A DNA stretch of 64,000 bases, taken from assembly GCA_030620095.1 (NCBI GenBank), contig JAUTXW010001345.1, forward strand, positions 2,948,501 to 3,012,500, read 5' to 3'. The translations under genes were made by a program, and so were the position numbers. Below, one piece after another: positions 11,849 through 23,147 of this stretch (its first letter is position 1; each line of letters opens with the position of its first letter). This DNA is from Kuschelorhynchus macadamiae. Its lineage: Eukaryota > Arthropoda > Insecta > Coleoptera > Curculionidae. The notes below the pieces were generated by a model that saw only the letters and a program-made list of their open reading frames with translations, did not search any database and was not told the DNA's origin.

Positions 11849-12627
11849 TACTAAGTGGAAAGCTTAACTGGAATAAATTCGAAAACAAAAAGGCAAAGCT
11901 TTTTTTGGAAAAAAAACTCGTCAAGTTACATTTTAACTTTCATATAACATTTTTTTTAAAGAATGACGTCTGTCAAAGCTACGGCGTCACATTTCATAAT
12001 TTTAAATGGCAACATGGGTCACTTGATAGCTTATTTGAAAGGCCTATTATTACATAGTTTAATCCCAAAGTTTCATAATGGCAGCCAGTTAAAAATCGCA
12101 GTTTTCAAATTTTGAGGGACTGTAAAATCCAAACCGATTGACTTAAGAGTTTTCAATAATGTTTTTATACTATTATCTTGGCGTCAGCTTTTGCTTTACT
12201 CGGAAGTAAGCGTGGTCCATTTTTAATACTTCCGGTTAAACCGGAAGTTGATTTTAAAATCATTGCATAAGATAGATTATTAAAAACTAAGCCGTGCATG
12301 TGAAAGCCGTTTTGGTCTAAGTCAATCGGTATAGATTTTACAGCCCTTCAAATTGTAAAAATTCTGAGTTTTAATTGGCCGCCATTTTAAAACAGCTAAT
12401 TATAGAACTCTGGAATTTTTGGGGGAAAATTAAGTAATAAAAGAGCTTTCAATTAAGCTATCACATGACCACTTTGTTATTAAAAATTATAGCTTGTGAA
12501 GTCAACAGGTGTCATTCCTTTTGCAAAATAAAATCTTTTAAAACATGTAAGTTAACGGGTTTTTCGATTTTTCTAACTTTGCCTTATTATTTTCGAATTT
12601 ATTCCAGTCAAAGCTTTCCATCCTGTA
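11849..12627. repeat. Long palindromic foldback element
   Basis: Arms of about 390 bp run from TGGAAAGCTT (11856) inward and are mirrored by the inverse of the sequence ending AAGCTTTCCA (12620). The centre is the perfect 19-nt palindrome CTTCCGGTTAAACCGGAAG at 12229-12247. Matching blocks include TGGAATAAATTCGAAAA near both ends and ACCGATTGAC near the middle. The right end reads ATCCTGTA outward, like the TACAGGGTG-type ends of other foldbacks in this window. There is no coding capacity. Confidence 0.75.
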
Positions 12628-12731
12628 TTATAAGAGTCTTAATGAGGGTAACATTGATAACATCAAAATAAAATGTCAAAATATAAACACAAACTACTAC
12701 AAGAAAACGGTAGTTTCGTTAAGCTCTAATT

Positions 12732-14360
12732 CTAATTATTATTTTTAGCTTGCAATTGCTTCCTTGCTTTTGAATATTTCAGCCACTGTTTAACTGTTAT
12801 TGCGATAGTCTCGTCGTTTTTTTCCCCCGAAGGAAAATTTAATTTTGCAGCTTCTAAAAAAAATACGATTTAGTTTTACAACTTTTAGTGTAAAGTGGTT
12901 TTAAAGTTAAAATATTTTAATTTTGTCAGGAATATTTCAGTTTCAAATTATCAGTGTTGTGCTAAGACTGGCCATATTGGGTTAATTAAATAGTTGCCAC
13001 CCTGTATAGAAAGGCATGGATACCAAAAAAAAAAAAAAAACTTACCATATATAATATTCATAAGCCCAGTACTTTCAAAAGGTGTCTTATTGTGGCGGCC
13101 TTTCCAATTAAAAGAGATTCCCAGTTCATCTTTTATTAAAAACTTCATTATTTTTCTTGTAGTGCCATCTACCCCAGAGCCGCCCAATGCAGCCAATCGT
13201 CTAATCTGAAAATATGTATGAATTATTGTAAATAAAAAATTTAAATAATTACAGACACTTTTATGCTTACCATGTATTGGTAGACAATGGGATCGTCTTT
13301 CACTAATTTCTCGCATTCCTCAAATTCTTGTAATGTATTTAAAGGGAACGTTGGCAAATTTTCCGGGGCCACTAATTTTTCCAAAGCCAACTTCTTATTA
13401 TATCGCAAAACTTATTTAAAGTTAATAGTATTTGCTCATTGGTGGATTTCAAGCTTGCCAAAGCTTTTAATACTGTATCTTGAAATACTAAAAGTAAATT
13501 AAATCTTATTACATGTACATATGTATGTGGTACTAACAGTGTATTTATAAGGGATAAAAACAATATACGTGACGCTGACGTTTGTGTAATAATTTAATAC
13601 TTAGTACGTTGCTTAAAGATTATATACCTTCATTACTTCTGATTTGTGGATCGCTCTCGGTGCCACTGAGAACGGTAGAATTTGTTAAAGTTGATGCCGA
13701 AGTAGAAAACGAACGTGTTTCAACAGTGATCGGAGCAGTATTCATATTTTCGCCTGGAATAATTATGATGGGAATATCGTCAGCCTCATTTAACATATCG
13801 ACACCTGTAAAAAATGAGCAACATTATTCTGATTTAAGTTTATTAGCATGAGTGACTTACTTTGGTCAGCAGTAACATGTTGAATATCAGAATTATGTGC
13901 ATAATTTGTAGTTTGTTTGAATTTCTTTCGTATAGGTCCTTCATTTTCGTCGCTGCTACAGTCCGCTTCATTGTCTGATGGTAATTGCAAATGTGATTTC
14001 AATTTTAAACTCTTATTTGAACTAGCATTTGATGCCGCTGCTGACGATTCATCGCTAACTAGCAACATGTCCAAATGTTTTTTTGCGGTAGCGTAAGACA
14101 CTGCAAAAAATACAATATCATTACACAATATAGTAAAATAAATAATAATACCAACCTGTTTTGAAATGAATCTTGGAAACTTTGTAGTTTGGCCAATACT
14201 TATTTGGCGGATTTGACTGAGCAATAATTTCCTCGATCTCCGTAGTATTTGTCTTTGAAGGCCAGTAACACCTTGATTCGTTTTTTAAAACCCATGACAG
14301 TGGAACGACAGCCACTTCGTTAGATAGTCCAGGTGAAGAAAATTCAACAACTGCATACAT
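12732..14360 (-). CDS. T1 accessory gene, DUF4806-type protein, six exons, one frameshift
   Basis: I read six exons on the minus strand: 14360-14156, 14100-13861, 13804-13628, 13487-13271, 13205-13046 and 12853-12732. All five introns have GT...AG ends and several have GTAAGT-like donors. The phases fit at every junction. The first exon starts MYAVVEFSS, typical of DUF4806 N-termini. The middle is acidic, Ser-rich and carries a basic RKKFK stretch that could be a nuclear signal. Exons 4-6 carry the DUF4806 core: PENLPTFPL, RRLAALGGSG, FNWKGRHNKTPF, and a C-terminal KQWLKYSKARK helix ending at TAG 12732-12734. One 1-nt shift in exon 4 (about 13400-13420) breaks the frame. DUF4806 has no established function to my knowledge. 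Its place next to a transposase inside common TIRs suggests a DNA-binding or assembly partner. Confidence 0.72.
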
Positions 14361-14427
14361 TTTTCATCAGCTTTCTTGAACTAGAATACATATTATGAAC
14401 AAAAACAATAACAAAAAATTATTTATA

Positions 14428-14428
<1 letters not shown>

Positions 14429-14474
<46 letters not shown>
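14429..14474. repeat. (TA)n microsatellite
   Basis: About 23 TA units run without interruption, between the DUF4806-type gene and the transposase of T1. Confidence 0.95.
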
Positions 14475-14477
<3 letters not shown>

Positions 14478-14689
14478 TTATTATATATATTTACACATTA
14501 TTATTGTATTACTTAATGCTAAACACAAAAGAGCTATAGAAAATAACAAATCTAACTTAAACTATCCAAAAATTACCGATAAACCTTATAAAAATAAATA
14601 ATGTGGTAAACTTTAAATATGCTTGTTTGTAATTAAAAATTATTGCATGGTTTTTATCAACATGATATGGGCATTATGAAAAATTAAAA

Positions 14690-16820
14690 TTAAATTTGTG
14701 GACTTAGGTTTTGTTTAGTGTGGTTTAATGGAAAAAATGCAAATCCTTCTTTAAATGGTAATAAAAGTCCTTTTGCAACGACATCATCTAAATAAAATTT
14801 TTCCTCACTTTCTTCCCTGAGACCTTTACAGAAAAAAATATTTAATTTTGAAGATTTTATAGGTTGCTCATATAGATCATAACGATATGTGAAGGAAATA
14901 CCTTCAAAAAACAGATCGTCATTTGAAAAATTAATTGTTTGGATTAAACAAATTTTATTTGATTTTAATATAACACAATTATCAGGTTGTTTGATCGTTA
15001 AAAAGAATGATTCAAAAATTATTCTTTTACTTCTAAAAAAAGTAACTTTATCAAACTCATAAACGTGATCATATTTATATTTCAATAAATATTGTTGATT
15101 TTTTAAGTGGTTAGAACTGTAATTATTTTCGTTTGTGGAGGAACATTGCTCATATAGGCGATTATAAACCTGTTGTAAAACATGCTTCCTTAAACGTATC
15201 CGCCTTTTCATTAACCCCAAAAAATTTTCGAAGGGAAAGCAGGTGTAAGAATTAATTGATCCATACATTTGAACATCACTAACAACATGAAGAAGAGAAT
15301 GTACATTATAAACAACAAAATTTTCATCCAGGGTTACAGAAGAAATCGAAACAAATTTAGAAAGAAAGGACTTTGCTAAATGAATATATTTTGATATTAG
15401 TTGATTATCAGATAATATAAAAACAGCACAGTGAAGTAAAAGAAAATGTTGGTATTGAATATCAGAAAGCGCGTTTTTGAAGAGTATTACTCCATAATAT
15501 AAAAGAAAACTGCGATATTCCACAGCTTTCCATTTTGCAATAAATTTTAAAGATCTAATTTTTCGAACAAAGTCTGAAGTAATGTGTGGTATAAGTAGTT
15601 CAATTTGGGAATTTATTATTCCTACATTTGTAGCCGACAATCTATGAGGTTGTTTTCCTTCAAATAATAATGGAGTAAAATTCTTCGAGTAACACCCAGA
15701 AAAATCAAATGCATTGGATCTAAAGGGAATTTTGAAATTAGATTAGGACAAACTTCAGATAAAGGAGATCGTTTTTTAAAATGTAGATTTTCTTTCTTTA
15801 ACAAATCTTCATAATCTTTATCATTGTATGATGGATAAACACATATTGGATTGTCAGCAAAATTAACACGGTGGTTTTTGTACGTACCAATGATCTGACA
15901 CTTCTCACATGCATACTTACTTGTGTGTCCAATGACACATTTTAGATAGGCCCTAATTGGAGCATCGCATAAAAAGCACTGTATTTCAATAATCAAATGA
16001 GTATTATTAAAATTGATTCCTTTAGTTTCAAGTTCTTTAAATTCAATAATAAAATTTTGTAGATAAACCTCGAAAGGATCTGGTTTACCATATCCATAAA
16101 AAACGCCAACTACAAATGGACTGTCATCGATAAAATGACTACACAATCCTAATATTGGATACAATTCTTCGTTAGAACTTTTAAAAATGGGCAAACCATC
16201 TATGTTAATTTGAATTTTTATCGTAGTAATATTCTTTTTAAGTCCAGCAATTTTTCAATTATATTTTCTAAAATACCACAATAAAACATTTCTCCATTTA
16301 ACAGTTTTAGAACGTTAGGTATGTTTTTTGGAGTTTTTAATAATGATCGGTAATCTTTGGGTACGCCTATACAAAAAGGGGAAATAATTTTGATCAATGA
16401 ATTAACTGCATTTGAAGTAATATTAAAATGAAGTGCCCAATTTTTTAATTGTTCGTTAATCACTATTTCTTGGTTTTCTTCATCACTACTAAGGGAAATA
16501 TCACTACTGCTATTGGAGATACAAATGTTAGTATTACTGCTATCGCGTAAGCTTTGGAGTAAAGTCAAATCGCTGTTTGAATCATTCGCCAAATTCGTGG
16601 ATGTAATATTGTGACAGTAATCCCTATTAGTTGCTTCCAAAGTAACCTCTTTATTGGTAATGGTAATAGTATTTTCCGATCTATCATTAGTACCAATTTC
16701 ATTGTTATTATTGGTATTATTATTTATCCGGCACTGTTTTTTAAGGTTTTCAAATTGCTTTTTACAATTCCTTTGAAGTTGACGTTTTGAAATTGGTTTA
16801 AATTTTGACCTTGAAGTCAT
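14690..16820 (-). pseudogene. T1 transposase, Tnp2/CACTA-like DDE enzyme, two frameshifts
   Basis: Three successive frames make one protein of about 700 residues. The first (16820-16218) starts at ATG 16820, is basic, then Asn/Ser-rich and acidic. The second (16194-15622) has the catalytic region: NIDGLPIFKSSN with the first Asp at 16198-16200, IGHTSKYACEKC with a zinc-binding CxxC, CDAPIRAYLK with the second Asp, and SKFPLDPMHLIFLGV. The third (15640-14690) contains FPFENFLGLMKRR with the likely catalytic Glu. So all three acidic residues appear kept. A 1-nt shift near 16217 and another near 15635 separate the frames; no intron fits there. The enzyme would cut and paste T1 at its inverted ends. 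The DUF4806-type gene lies 330 bp downstream on the same strand. Confidence 0.72.
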
Positions 16821-17005
16821 GTTTATTCAACCCAAGCCAAAATAAGCCTCTGGTAAAATCCAATTCTAAAAAATAATTAGAGAATATAGCTATATCCAAA
16901 TTAAGTATCCACCATTGGTATCTTTTATATTATTATTATTAAAGATTTCAAAATTGTTTACATTATTAAACTGGTAATATGTTTAAGATTGTTCCCAAAT
17001 CTATA

Positions 17006-17444
17006 TACAGGATGTTAATAATTCAGGGGTAATTCTGTATATAAATATATATAAAACTGTCCCAAAAATGCTTCGTTTCGGACATACAGGGTGTTAAAGT
17101 TTTAATTTTTATTTGATTATTTTTGTCCACTGGGTACATTTATAGAGAGAATTCTTTCAAATTTGATACATATTATACCGCGAGTAATGGGTCGAAAACC
17201 CTAAAATTTTTGTATTTAAAGTTTTTTTCTATCTCATATTAGAATGCCCCAAAATTGCACGCAAAATAAAAAAAAACTCTGTAACCAGTGGACAAAAATA
17301 ACAAAAAAAAAATAAAACTTAAAACCCTGCAGTATCTCTGAAACGAAGCATTTTTGGGACAGAGTTTATAGAGCAAACTGTCATTAATTTCTCATGCAGA
17401 ATTACCCCTTGGAGTTTGTCGCACTTATTTACTAACACCCTGTA
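17006..17444. repeat. Inverted-repeat MITE with TACAGGRTGTTA ends
   Basis: The left end TACAGGATGTTA and the inverse of the right end TACAGGGTGTTA open arms of ~160 bp. They share GGGGTAATTCTG, CCCAAAAATGCTTCGTTTC and ATTTTTGTCCACTGG in the same order. TA dinucleotides flank both ends, as in Tc1/mariner-derived MITEs. It has no ORF and lies inside T1 upstream of the transposase. Confidence 0.78.
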
Positions 17445-17516
17445 TATATAATAGTGTAATTTTTGTGTCACTCGATCCATTGCCAAATGTTTTTAATATA
17501 GTTCTTATACACTGAG

Positions 17517-18392
17517 CTTTTTTACAAGCGTCAAGTTAACGTTAAAAAAAAACGTTTTAAAAACGTTCGCCTATAAAAAAGTCTTAAGGAGTTATTCTTT
17601 ATCATATACCTATATATTTGGTAATTCAGTTTCTTTGTGTACTTCTCAACTCTATGTATTATATTTGATACTCAATACCGGCATCCTAGGCCGGCTGATT
17701 TAGCCAACGAAAACCGAACTAAAATGTCACGTGATTTGGCGTGGATAATTGTAAGGCTATCTAGACGTTTAAGAAACGTTATAAAAAGTTGAAATCACAA
17801 CATAGTGTGAATTCCCGCTTGTCTGGAATATAAGCCAATTAAAATTGAGCACAAGGGTCATGTGATTTGGCGTGGTTAAATTTAAGGCTATCTGGACGTT
17901 TAAGAAATGTTATAAAAAGTTGAAATCACAACATAGTTTGAAATCCGTCTTTTTTCAAAAATAATTCTACGTTACAAAATTAGTTGCATAAAACGTCGAA
18001 AAATTAGGTTTTTAAAACGTTTTCAATTACAACGTAGTGTGAATTCCGTCTTTTTTCGAACATATTCCTACGTTTCAAAAATATTTGTATAAAACGTCGA
18101 AAATTTTGGTTTTTAAAACGTTTTCAATTACAACATAGTATGAGTTTCGTCTTTTTTCGAACATATTTGTACGTCACAAAAATATTTGAATAAAACGTCG
18201 AAAAATTGCGTTTATAAAACGTTTTCAAACTAATCAAAACCTTTTTTTTTCGGCTTAAAACGTTATTAAAACGTTTCGTAAACAATGGTTTTCAGTATAC
18301 CAAAATATAACCGTCGATTTTATAACGTAAAACCATTTTTCAACCATTCAAACGTTAAATATACGTTATAATAACGTTTCGATGTTTACTGG
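17517..18392 (-). repeat. T1 right terminal inverted repeat and subterminal ACGTT array
   Basis: More than fifteen ACGTT motifs, many as AAAACGTTTTC or AAAACGTCGAAAA, occur in about 870 bp. Within it, units of roughly 100-120 bp recur (ATAAAACGTCGAAAA, CAACATAGT, CCGTCTTTTTTC). It ends TGTTTACTGG, the inverse of the left end. Confidence 0.68.
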
Positions 18393-18879
18393 ATACTTGC
18401 TTAGTTCACAAATAGTTATTTATGTACCAAGGCTAGTAAGTGTAACTTTTTTGGCCAGTTTGCAAACCGAGATACGTGGGCTGACGTTTGGAAGCATTCG
18501 AGTCTAAACAAGTACATACTACAAGTCGAGGTGCTTATGAGATTCTTTGTCCTACCTGCACATTAAAGATAATATAAATATTTGAAGAATTTTTATAACC
18601 GGTTATAATTATTATGAATTTGACTGATACATCTATTATTCAACACGTATTAAGTCTGTTGCTGTGTTGTTGAAATAGACGTAACTATGAACTATGCTAC
18701 AAAACAAATGCAATAATTATTGAAAGACATGTCAAGGTACCAATTTTAATATTTTAAGTTTAAAGAATCGCAAGAGGCAAAGCATTGAATATTATGGATG
18801 AAAAGAAGCTTTTGGCATATTTCTTTGAGAGGTTTCAAATTTTAAAGGGTCCAGAAAGTTTGTTGAGCGAATTTTCTAC
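18393..18879. other. Intergenic, nothing recognised
   Basis: The sequence between T1 and the first Penelope fragment shows no recognisable protein motif, RNA gene or repeat. Confidence 0.5.
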
Positions 18880-19590
18880 GCGCCAGACGACATTATCCTT
18901 TAATGAAGGTATAGCATAGAACGAAAATTTCCACGGCTTTGTTCAATTAAAAAATCATGATTCTTGGAATTAGACCGTGTCAAATTGAAATTACTATCCG
19001 ACGTTTTGCCTTCGATTTCATGAAGCATCTTCACGGATCTTTACCCCACGAGATCTGAATGAGTTCGGAGAGATTCAGACGGGCTTTTATACCCAACATG
19101 TGCTCGCCGTACTGTGACCCTGTGTTAAGATCGGTTTTCACGTGTGATGTAGACCGTAACCCATATCTCTATTGACGTTTTCAGTATGTTTAACCGACGC
19201 TAGAACCTTGGTTTCTTTTACATTTAAAATATGACCAGTCGTGTGCTGGTGTTCAGCTACAGCAGATTGAACAATTTGTGTCCTTTTAATACATCGTTCA
19301 TGTTCCTTAAGTCTAGTGGCTATTGAGCCTTCTGTTTCTCCCATATACACTTGTCTATAGAAGTAAATAATGTTATATACTTCTTCTGTTTGAAAAGGTA
19401 AAACATCTTTCGGAGATCGCACGCATAGCCTAACCTTCTTATGTATGTTGAAGATTGTACGTATGTTGGACCGTAGACCTATTTTGTCTGTAGGGCCATA
19501 TATGTAGGGAAGAACAACACAAAAGAAATCAGTTATTAACTCACTAGTATTTAAAGTCATTTCAATTTCCGATAAAAATATCGAAGCTCT
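18880..19590 (-). mobile_element. PLE-1: Penelope-like element 3' part with GIY-YIG endonuclease
   Basis: The open frame 19560-19138 (140 codons) contains VVLPYIYGPTDKI, the linker before the endonuclease, then a GIY-YIG domain: VYNIIYF, VYMGETEGSIATRLKEHERC, SAVAEHQHTTGH and RDMGYGLHHT. GIY-YIG nucleases nick target DNA for PLE reverse transcription. The reverse transcriptase part is missing. Downstream (18880-19137) is the 3' UTR with a hammerhead-like fold at 18996-19038. It faces PLE-2 head to head. Confidence 0.78.
18996..19038 (-). ncRNA. Hammerhead-ribozyme-like motif of PLE-1
   Basis: On the minus strand: ATCC, core GTGAAGA, stem II TGCTTC...GAAGGCA with a one-base bulge, then AAAACGTC, then GGAT pairing with the opening ATCC (helix I). 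Compared with the hammerhead consensus (CUGAUGA, GAA, UH) three core positions differ, so cleavage is doubtful. PLEs are known to carry hammerheads in their terminal regions. Confidence 0.5.
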
Positions 19591-19619
19591 CTGAGAGGGA
19601 ATGGTTATTGCACTAAAAA

Positions 19620-20110
19620 TATTACGAATTTAAAAAAATATAGTAATCCAAATCCGCGAAAGGAGAATGATAAGGAGCCACCATTAAGCAGTGTTGTTCT
19701 TTCCTATATACATGGTACTACAGACAAAATAGGATGATTACCTCGATGGTCCAAGAAGATTGGACAATGCTTGCAATCCCCGAAAAATATTGTACGTTTC
19801 AAACAGAAAGAATATATAAAATTCCTTGCTCCTATAGAAAATTGTATGTGGGAGAAACAGGATGCTCAGTATCCACTAGATCTAAGGAACATGCGATGTA
19901 TTGAAAAGAATCATATTTTAATCTGCTGTAGCTGAATACCAGCATACCACTGGTCATGTTATAAATATAAAAGAAATCAGGGTTCTAAACATACAAAAAA
20001 CTTCAATAGAGATACGGGTTACGGTCTACATCACACGTGGAAACCGATCTCAATAATTCTAGTTTAACACGGTCTAATTCCAAGAGTAATGATTTCTTAA
20101 TTGACAGAAT
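19620..20110 (+). mobile_element. PLE-2: decayed GIY-YIG fragment, head to head with PLE-1
   Basis: The plus strand around 19800-19900 reads RIYKIPCSYRKLYVGETGCS then TRSKEH, a GIY-YIG core, interrupted by stops further on. The nucleotides 19960-20105 match the inverse of PLE-1 (TACGGTCTACATCACACGTG; ACGGTCTAATTCCAAGA). About 130 bp that hold the hammerhead in PLE-1 are absent here. Confidence 0.7.
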
Positions 20111-21679
20111 AGATATATCAAACAAGGGCAAATCATTCACATTAAATTTTTTTTGGCTAGGTCAAAAAATTGACATGTCACGGAATAAGTAAGTAGCTCA
20201 AAAAAAATAATTTACTGTCCAAATGTCGTCGTTCTGGCTTCAGTAATATGAGCCCTGCATTTATGAGTCAGTCAATCAGCCAGGACTTATCTCATTGTGC
20301 CTAATATTAGTATGGATGTTTTTGGATTTTTCCATTTTATAATTCCTCTATAAATAATAATATATCGTAAATCAGTAAGTAGTTCCTCAATCACCAGATA
20401 TTCCGATAAATAGTCTTTAATATCTTAAAAGCTTAGTTTCCGACATACAAAGTTGATTATACTTATTTGGTTCAGATTCATTCGGCACATGAAGTAAACA
20501 GACATTTAAAGAATCTTTTAACAAACTGACTGATCGGTAATCCATGGTTCATCGTCGAATTGTGGGTGATTTGTCTTAGGTCTTACTAAATCACTTCTGG
20601 CTTGGTTTGAAACAAATGGTAGGGTTTCTTAAAGACCGCCTTTTCTATTTCGTAAAAAGGGACGCAGTGATTTCCCAAAGAATGACTAGGGAATTAGAAA
20701 TCTCGCTGTATAACATCATCGAATATATTGCACCAAGAAATTGCATTCTTCACATATCAGCTTAATGCTGGTTTACACTTTATTCAGATATCGAGTGTGT
20801 ATGCAAATACAATAATTGCTAAATCTACTTAGACTAGCCTCATTAATTCCTTAAACAATAAGTTGATGATTCTATAAACTATTACCCCATATTTACAATA
20901 ATCGAAAAAGCTGTGCCGGACATTTGTTACAATAAGTTATTGCCTTAATCACGGTTCAATAAAATGGCCTACTTTTGCAACTCATATTCCAGCACACAGC
21001 TCTCTGTGTAAGACCAAATTAAGCTTATTAGTTTGTAAACAATATACAACCTTGGAGCATTTAATTAGGTTTAATATATCACAAAGCTTACATCAAATTT
21101 CAAAAGTAACTGATGTGTAACATAAAACACCTAAAACCACAAAAACTACGGACAGAAAGGTCAGAGTTTGGAAATAAAATAAATTTAAAAGTAATTGAAA
21201 TTGAAATGCAATTTGTTGCCGTCATAAAACACTGCTAATAATGTATTTTATAAATAATACTTTTAATATTTATGGAAGATTTTTTATGAAAACACAATAA
21301 TTAAATAAAACTAAAATAGATGCGAAGTTTGGCTTTTACTTTAATAAAGTTGCAAGGTGGACTGTTTCTAAAATGTCGCCGAACAGTAATCAGTTACACC
21401 TGGTAACTCAAAAAGAGTGAGTACAGTCTTTTATTTTTAACAAATTTTCTGAAATAAACGTAAGTAAATTTATTTACAACTTATAGAACCTCTGAAGAAA
21501 AACAAATCAGTGATTATGAAATCTATGAAATAAAGTTAAATAATGTATCCGTCATCTTAGTTGCTAATATTCCCGCAGTCTCAACAAATCAAGATTTCCG
21601 ATATTTTTATAAACCTGACATTTGAAAAAAAATAACTATTTAGCATATGTGGTGATCGTAGCTCGTTATAGTATCTGGT
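20111..21679. other. Intergenic, nothing recognised
   Basis: AT-rich sequence without long frames, RNA genes or repeats that I can identify. Confidence 0.5.
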
Positions 21680-22035
21680 AAGGTGGGGAGCACGGTTTTT
21701 TAAAATACCAGCACATCAGGTAGATAGGAAGAGAAGGGCAATAGAAAGGTCCGCGAGATCATCAGACCTAGCGCCTCTGGATTATTTTTTTTGGGAACAT
21801 TTGAAAAATACGGTGTACCTTAGTAAACCCGAATTTTTATACGATTTATATTTATGGCACCGCATTTTCTAAGAAGCGGGATTAATTACAGAGCAAATGC
21901 TTCAGAATGTAATAAGCGAGTTTTGTAATCATTTAGATCATTGTCAGGTCCTAGATAAATATGCTAATTTAATGCAATTTGAAAAAGCCAATATTTTCCA
22001 AACGGTTAAATTTGAGTATAGGGAATATCACAATA
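21680..22035 (+). mobile_element. Mariner-like transposase C-terminal fragment
   Basis: The plus strand encodes RSARSSDLAPLDYFFWEHLK then NTVYLSKPE, the region following the last catalytic residue of IS630/Tc1/mariner transposases found in many insects. It continues with TEQMLQNVISEF. Stops and frame changes break it. The 22078-22120 stretch (CAGTGTGTTCCATC) may be its terminal repeat. A related copy lies at 54680-55100. Confidence 0.65.
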
Positions 22036-22479
22036 ACCTTGTCTAAGACGACATAAGCATTCACAAATTAAAATAATATACAGTGTGTTCCATCAAAAAA
22101 AAAGTCCACTATGTCTTTTTGAGGAGCCCTGTGTAAATCGAATTATTACCAAATTGTAGAATTCCAAAATCTGTACACTTTTTATTAGAAAGTAATTGTC
22201 TGATTTAAATTAATTTAAAAAGACTGATATTTTCCAAACGATTGGATTTAGGTATATAGTATATATCACATAAACTTTGCCCAGAACGGGATAAGAAATG
22301 ACAAATCGAAATAATGTCCAGCAGGTCTCCAGATCTGATTTCTGAGTTTGAGATCGGTTGGGTAATGAAATGACAAAGGCCTATTTTTCAGTTAGCCAGA
22401 ACAATGGATAGTTTTGTCGTAATCTAGCTTTTTTAAGAAAGATGATGTCCAAGAAATTCCGAAACTGCCTTGAGATTAA

Positions 22480-22880
22480 CATACATTTTAAACACATATG
22501 ATATAGGCTGTAATTCGTATTTCTATTAAAATTATTAGGATACATATAAATTTCAACAGATTCTAAATTTCCGTATATAAAATCCCGAGACCAATGCAAA
22601 AAACTTTAACTTTAAAATGTTGACATTCAGATACAGCAGATTGTACTGTTTGTTTCTTTCAAATATATCGTTCATGTTCCTGAACCCTAGTGGATAGGGA
22701 TCGTCCAGTTTCTTCAATGTAGATGTTACTACAGGAACAAGGAATGCATATACTCATTCCATTTGGAAAGGAATACTACCCTTTGGCATTCCCAAACTTT
22801 GTCCAGTTTTCTTATGTGCATTGAAGATTGTACGTATGTTGGACCGACGCACAGTGTTCGGATTCCTGTATTTACGAGCT
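22480..22880 (-). mobile_element. PLE-3: Penelope-like fragment
   Basis: GAAGATTGTACGTATGTTGG (about 22824-22843) and TATCGTTCATGTTCCT are shared with PLE-1 in the same orientation. On the minus strand YPNNFNRNTNYSLYHMC (about 22490-22545) matches the end of the GIY-YIG region. Many lesions are present. Confidence 0.62.
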
Positions 22881-23147
22881 CATTTGGGCGAAAACTTAAC
22901 TTCTCAGATTATCACGAAAACATGTTATCAGTAAAGCTAGATAGTTATTTGACTTAAGTCAGGACCTCTCGACGTATTCCTGGTTGCGTAATCGCCTAGC
23001 GATAGCATCAAGTAGGCGAAACGGAAAAGATGCGATTGTTACAATCTGTCACCGTCATAGTTTGTTCATTTTGACGTTAATATTATACATCTTTAAGTGA
23101 TTGTTTCGACGAAATCGTTGTATTATCCTATATCCTGGGTCATTCAG

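Larger units (their letters stand above)
10248..18392 (-). mobile_element. T1: 8.1-kb two-gene DNA transposon (Tnp2/CACTA-like)
   Basis: The left end begins CCAGTAAACA (10248) and the right end finishes TGTTTACTGG (18392), a perfect 10-bp terminal inverted repeat followed by looser similarity. Both ends are packed with ACGTT/AACGTTTT motifs for 300-900 bp. Inside, on the minus strand, lie a DDE transposase and downstream of it a spliced DUF4806-type gene. Subterminal repeat arrays plus a Tnp2-like transposase resemble the CACTA superfamily, although these termini do not start with CACT. I see no exact target duplication; a TA dinucleotide lies one base outside each end. The interior holds younger insertions: foldbacks at 10629-10934 and 11849-12627, a MITE at 17006-17444 and a (TA)n tract. 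Confidence 0.66.

Noticed and set aside
19138..19560. GIY-YIG frame as a homing endonuclease of a group I intron
   Set aside because: The linker and flanks match Penelope-like elements; no intron core is seen.
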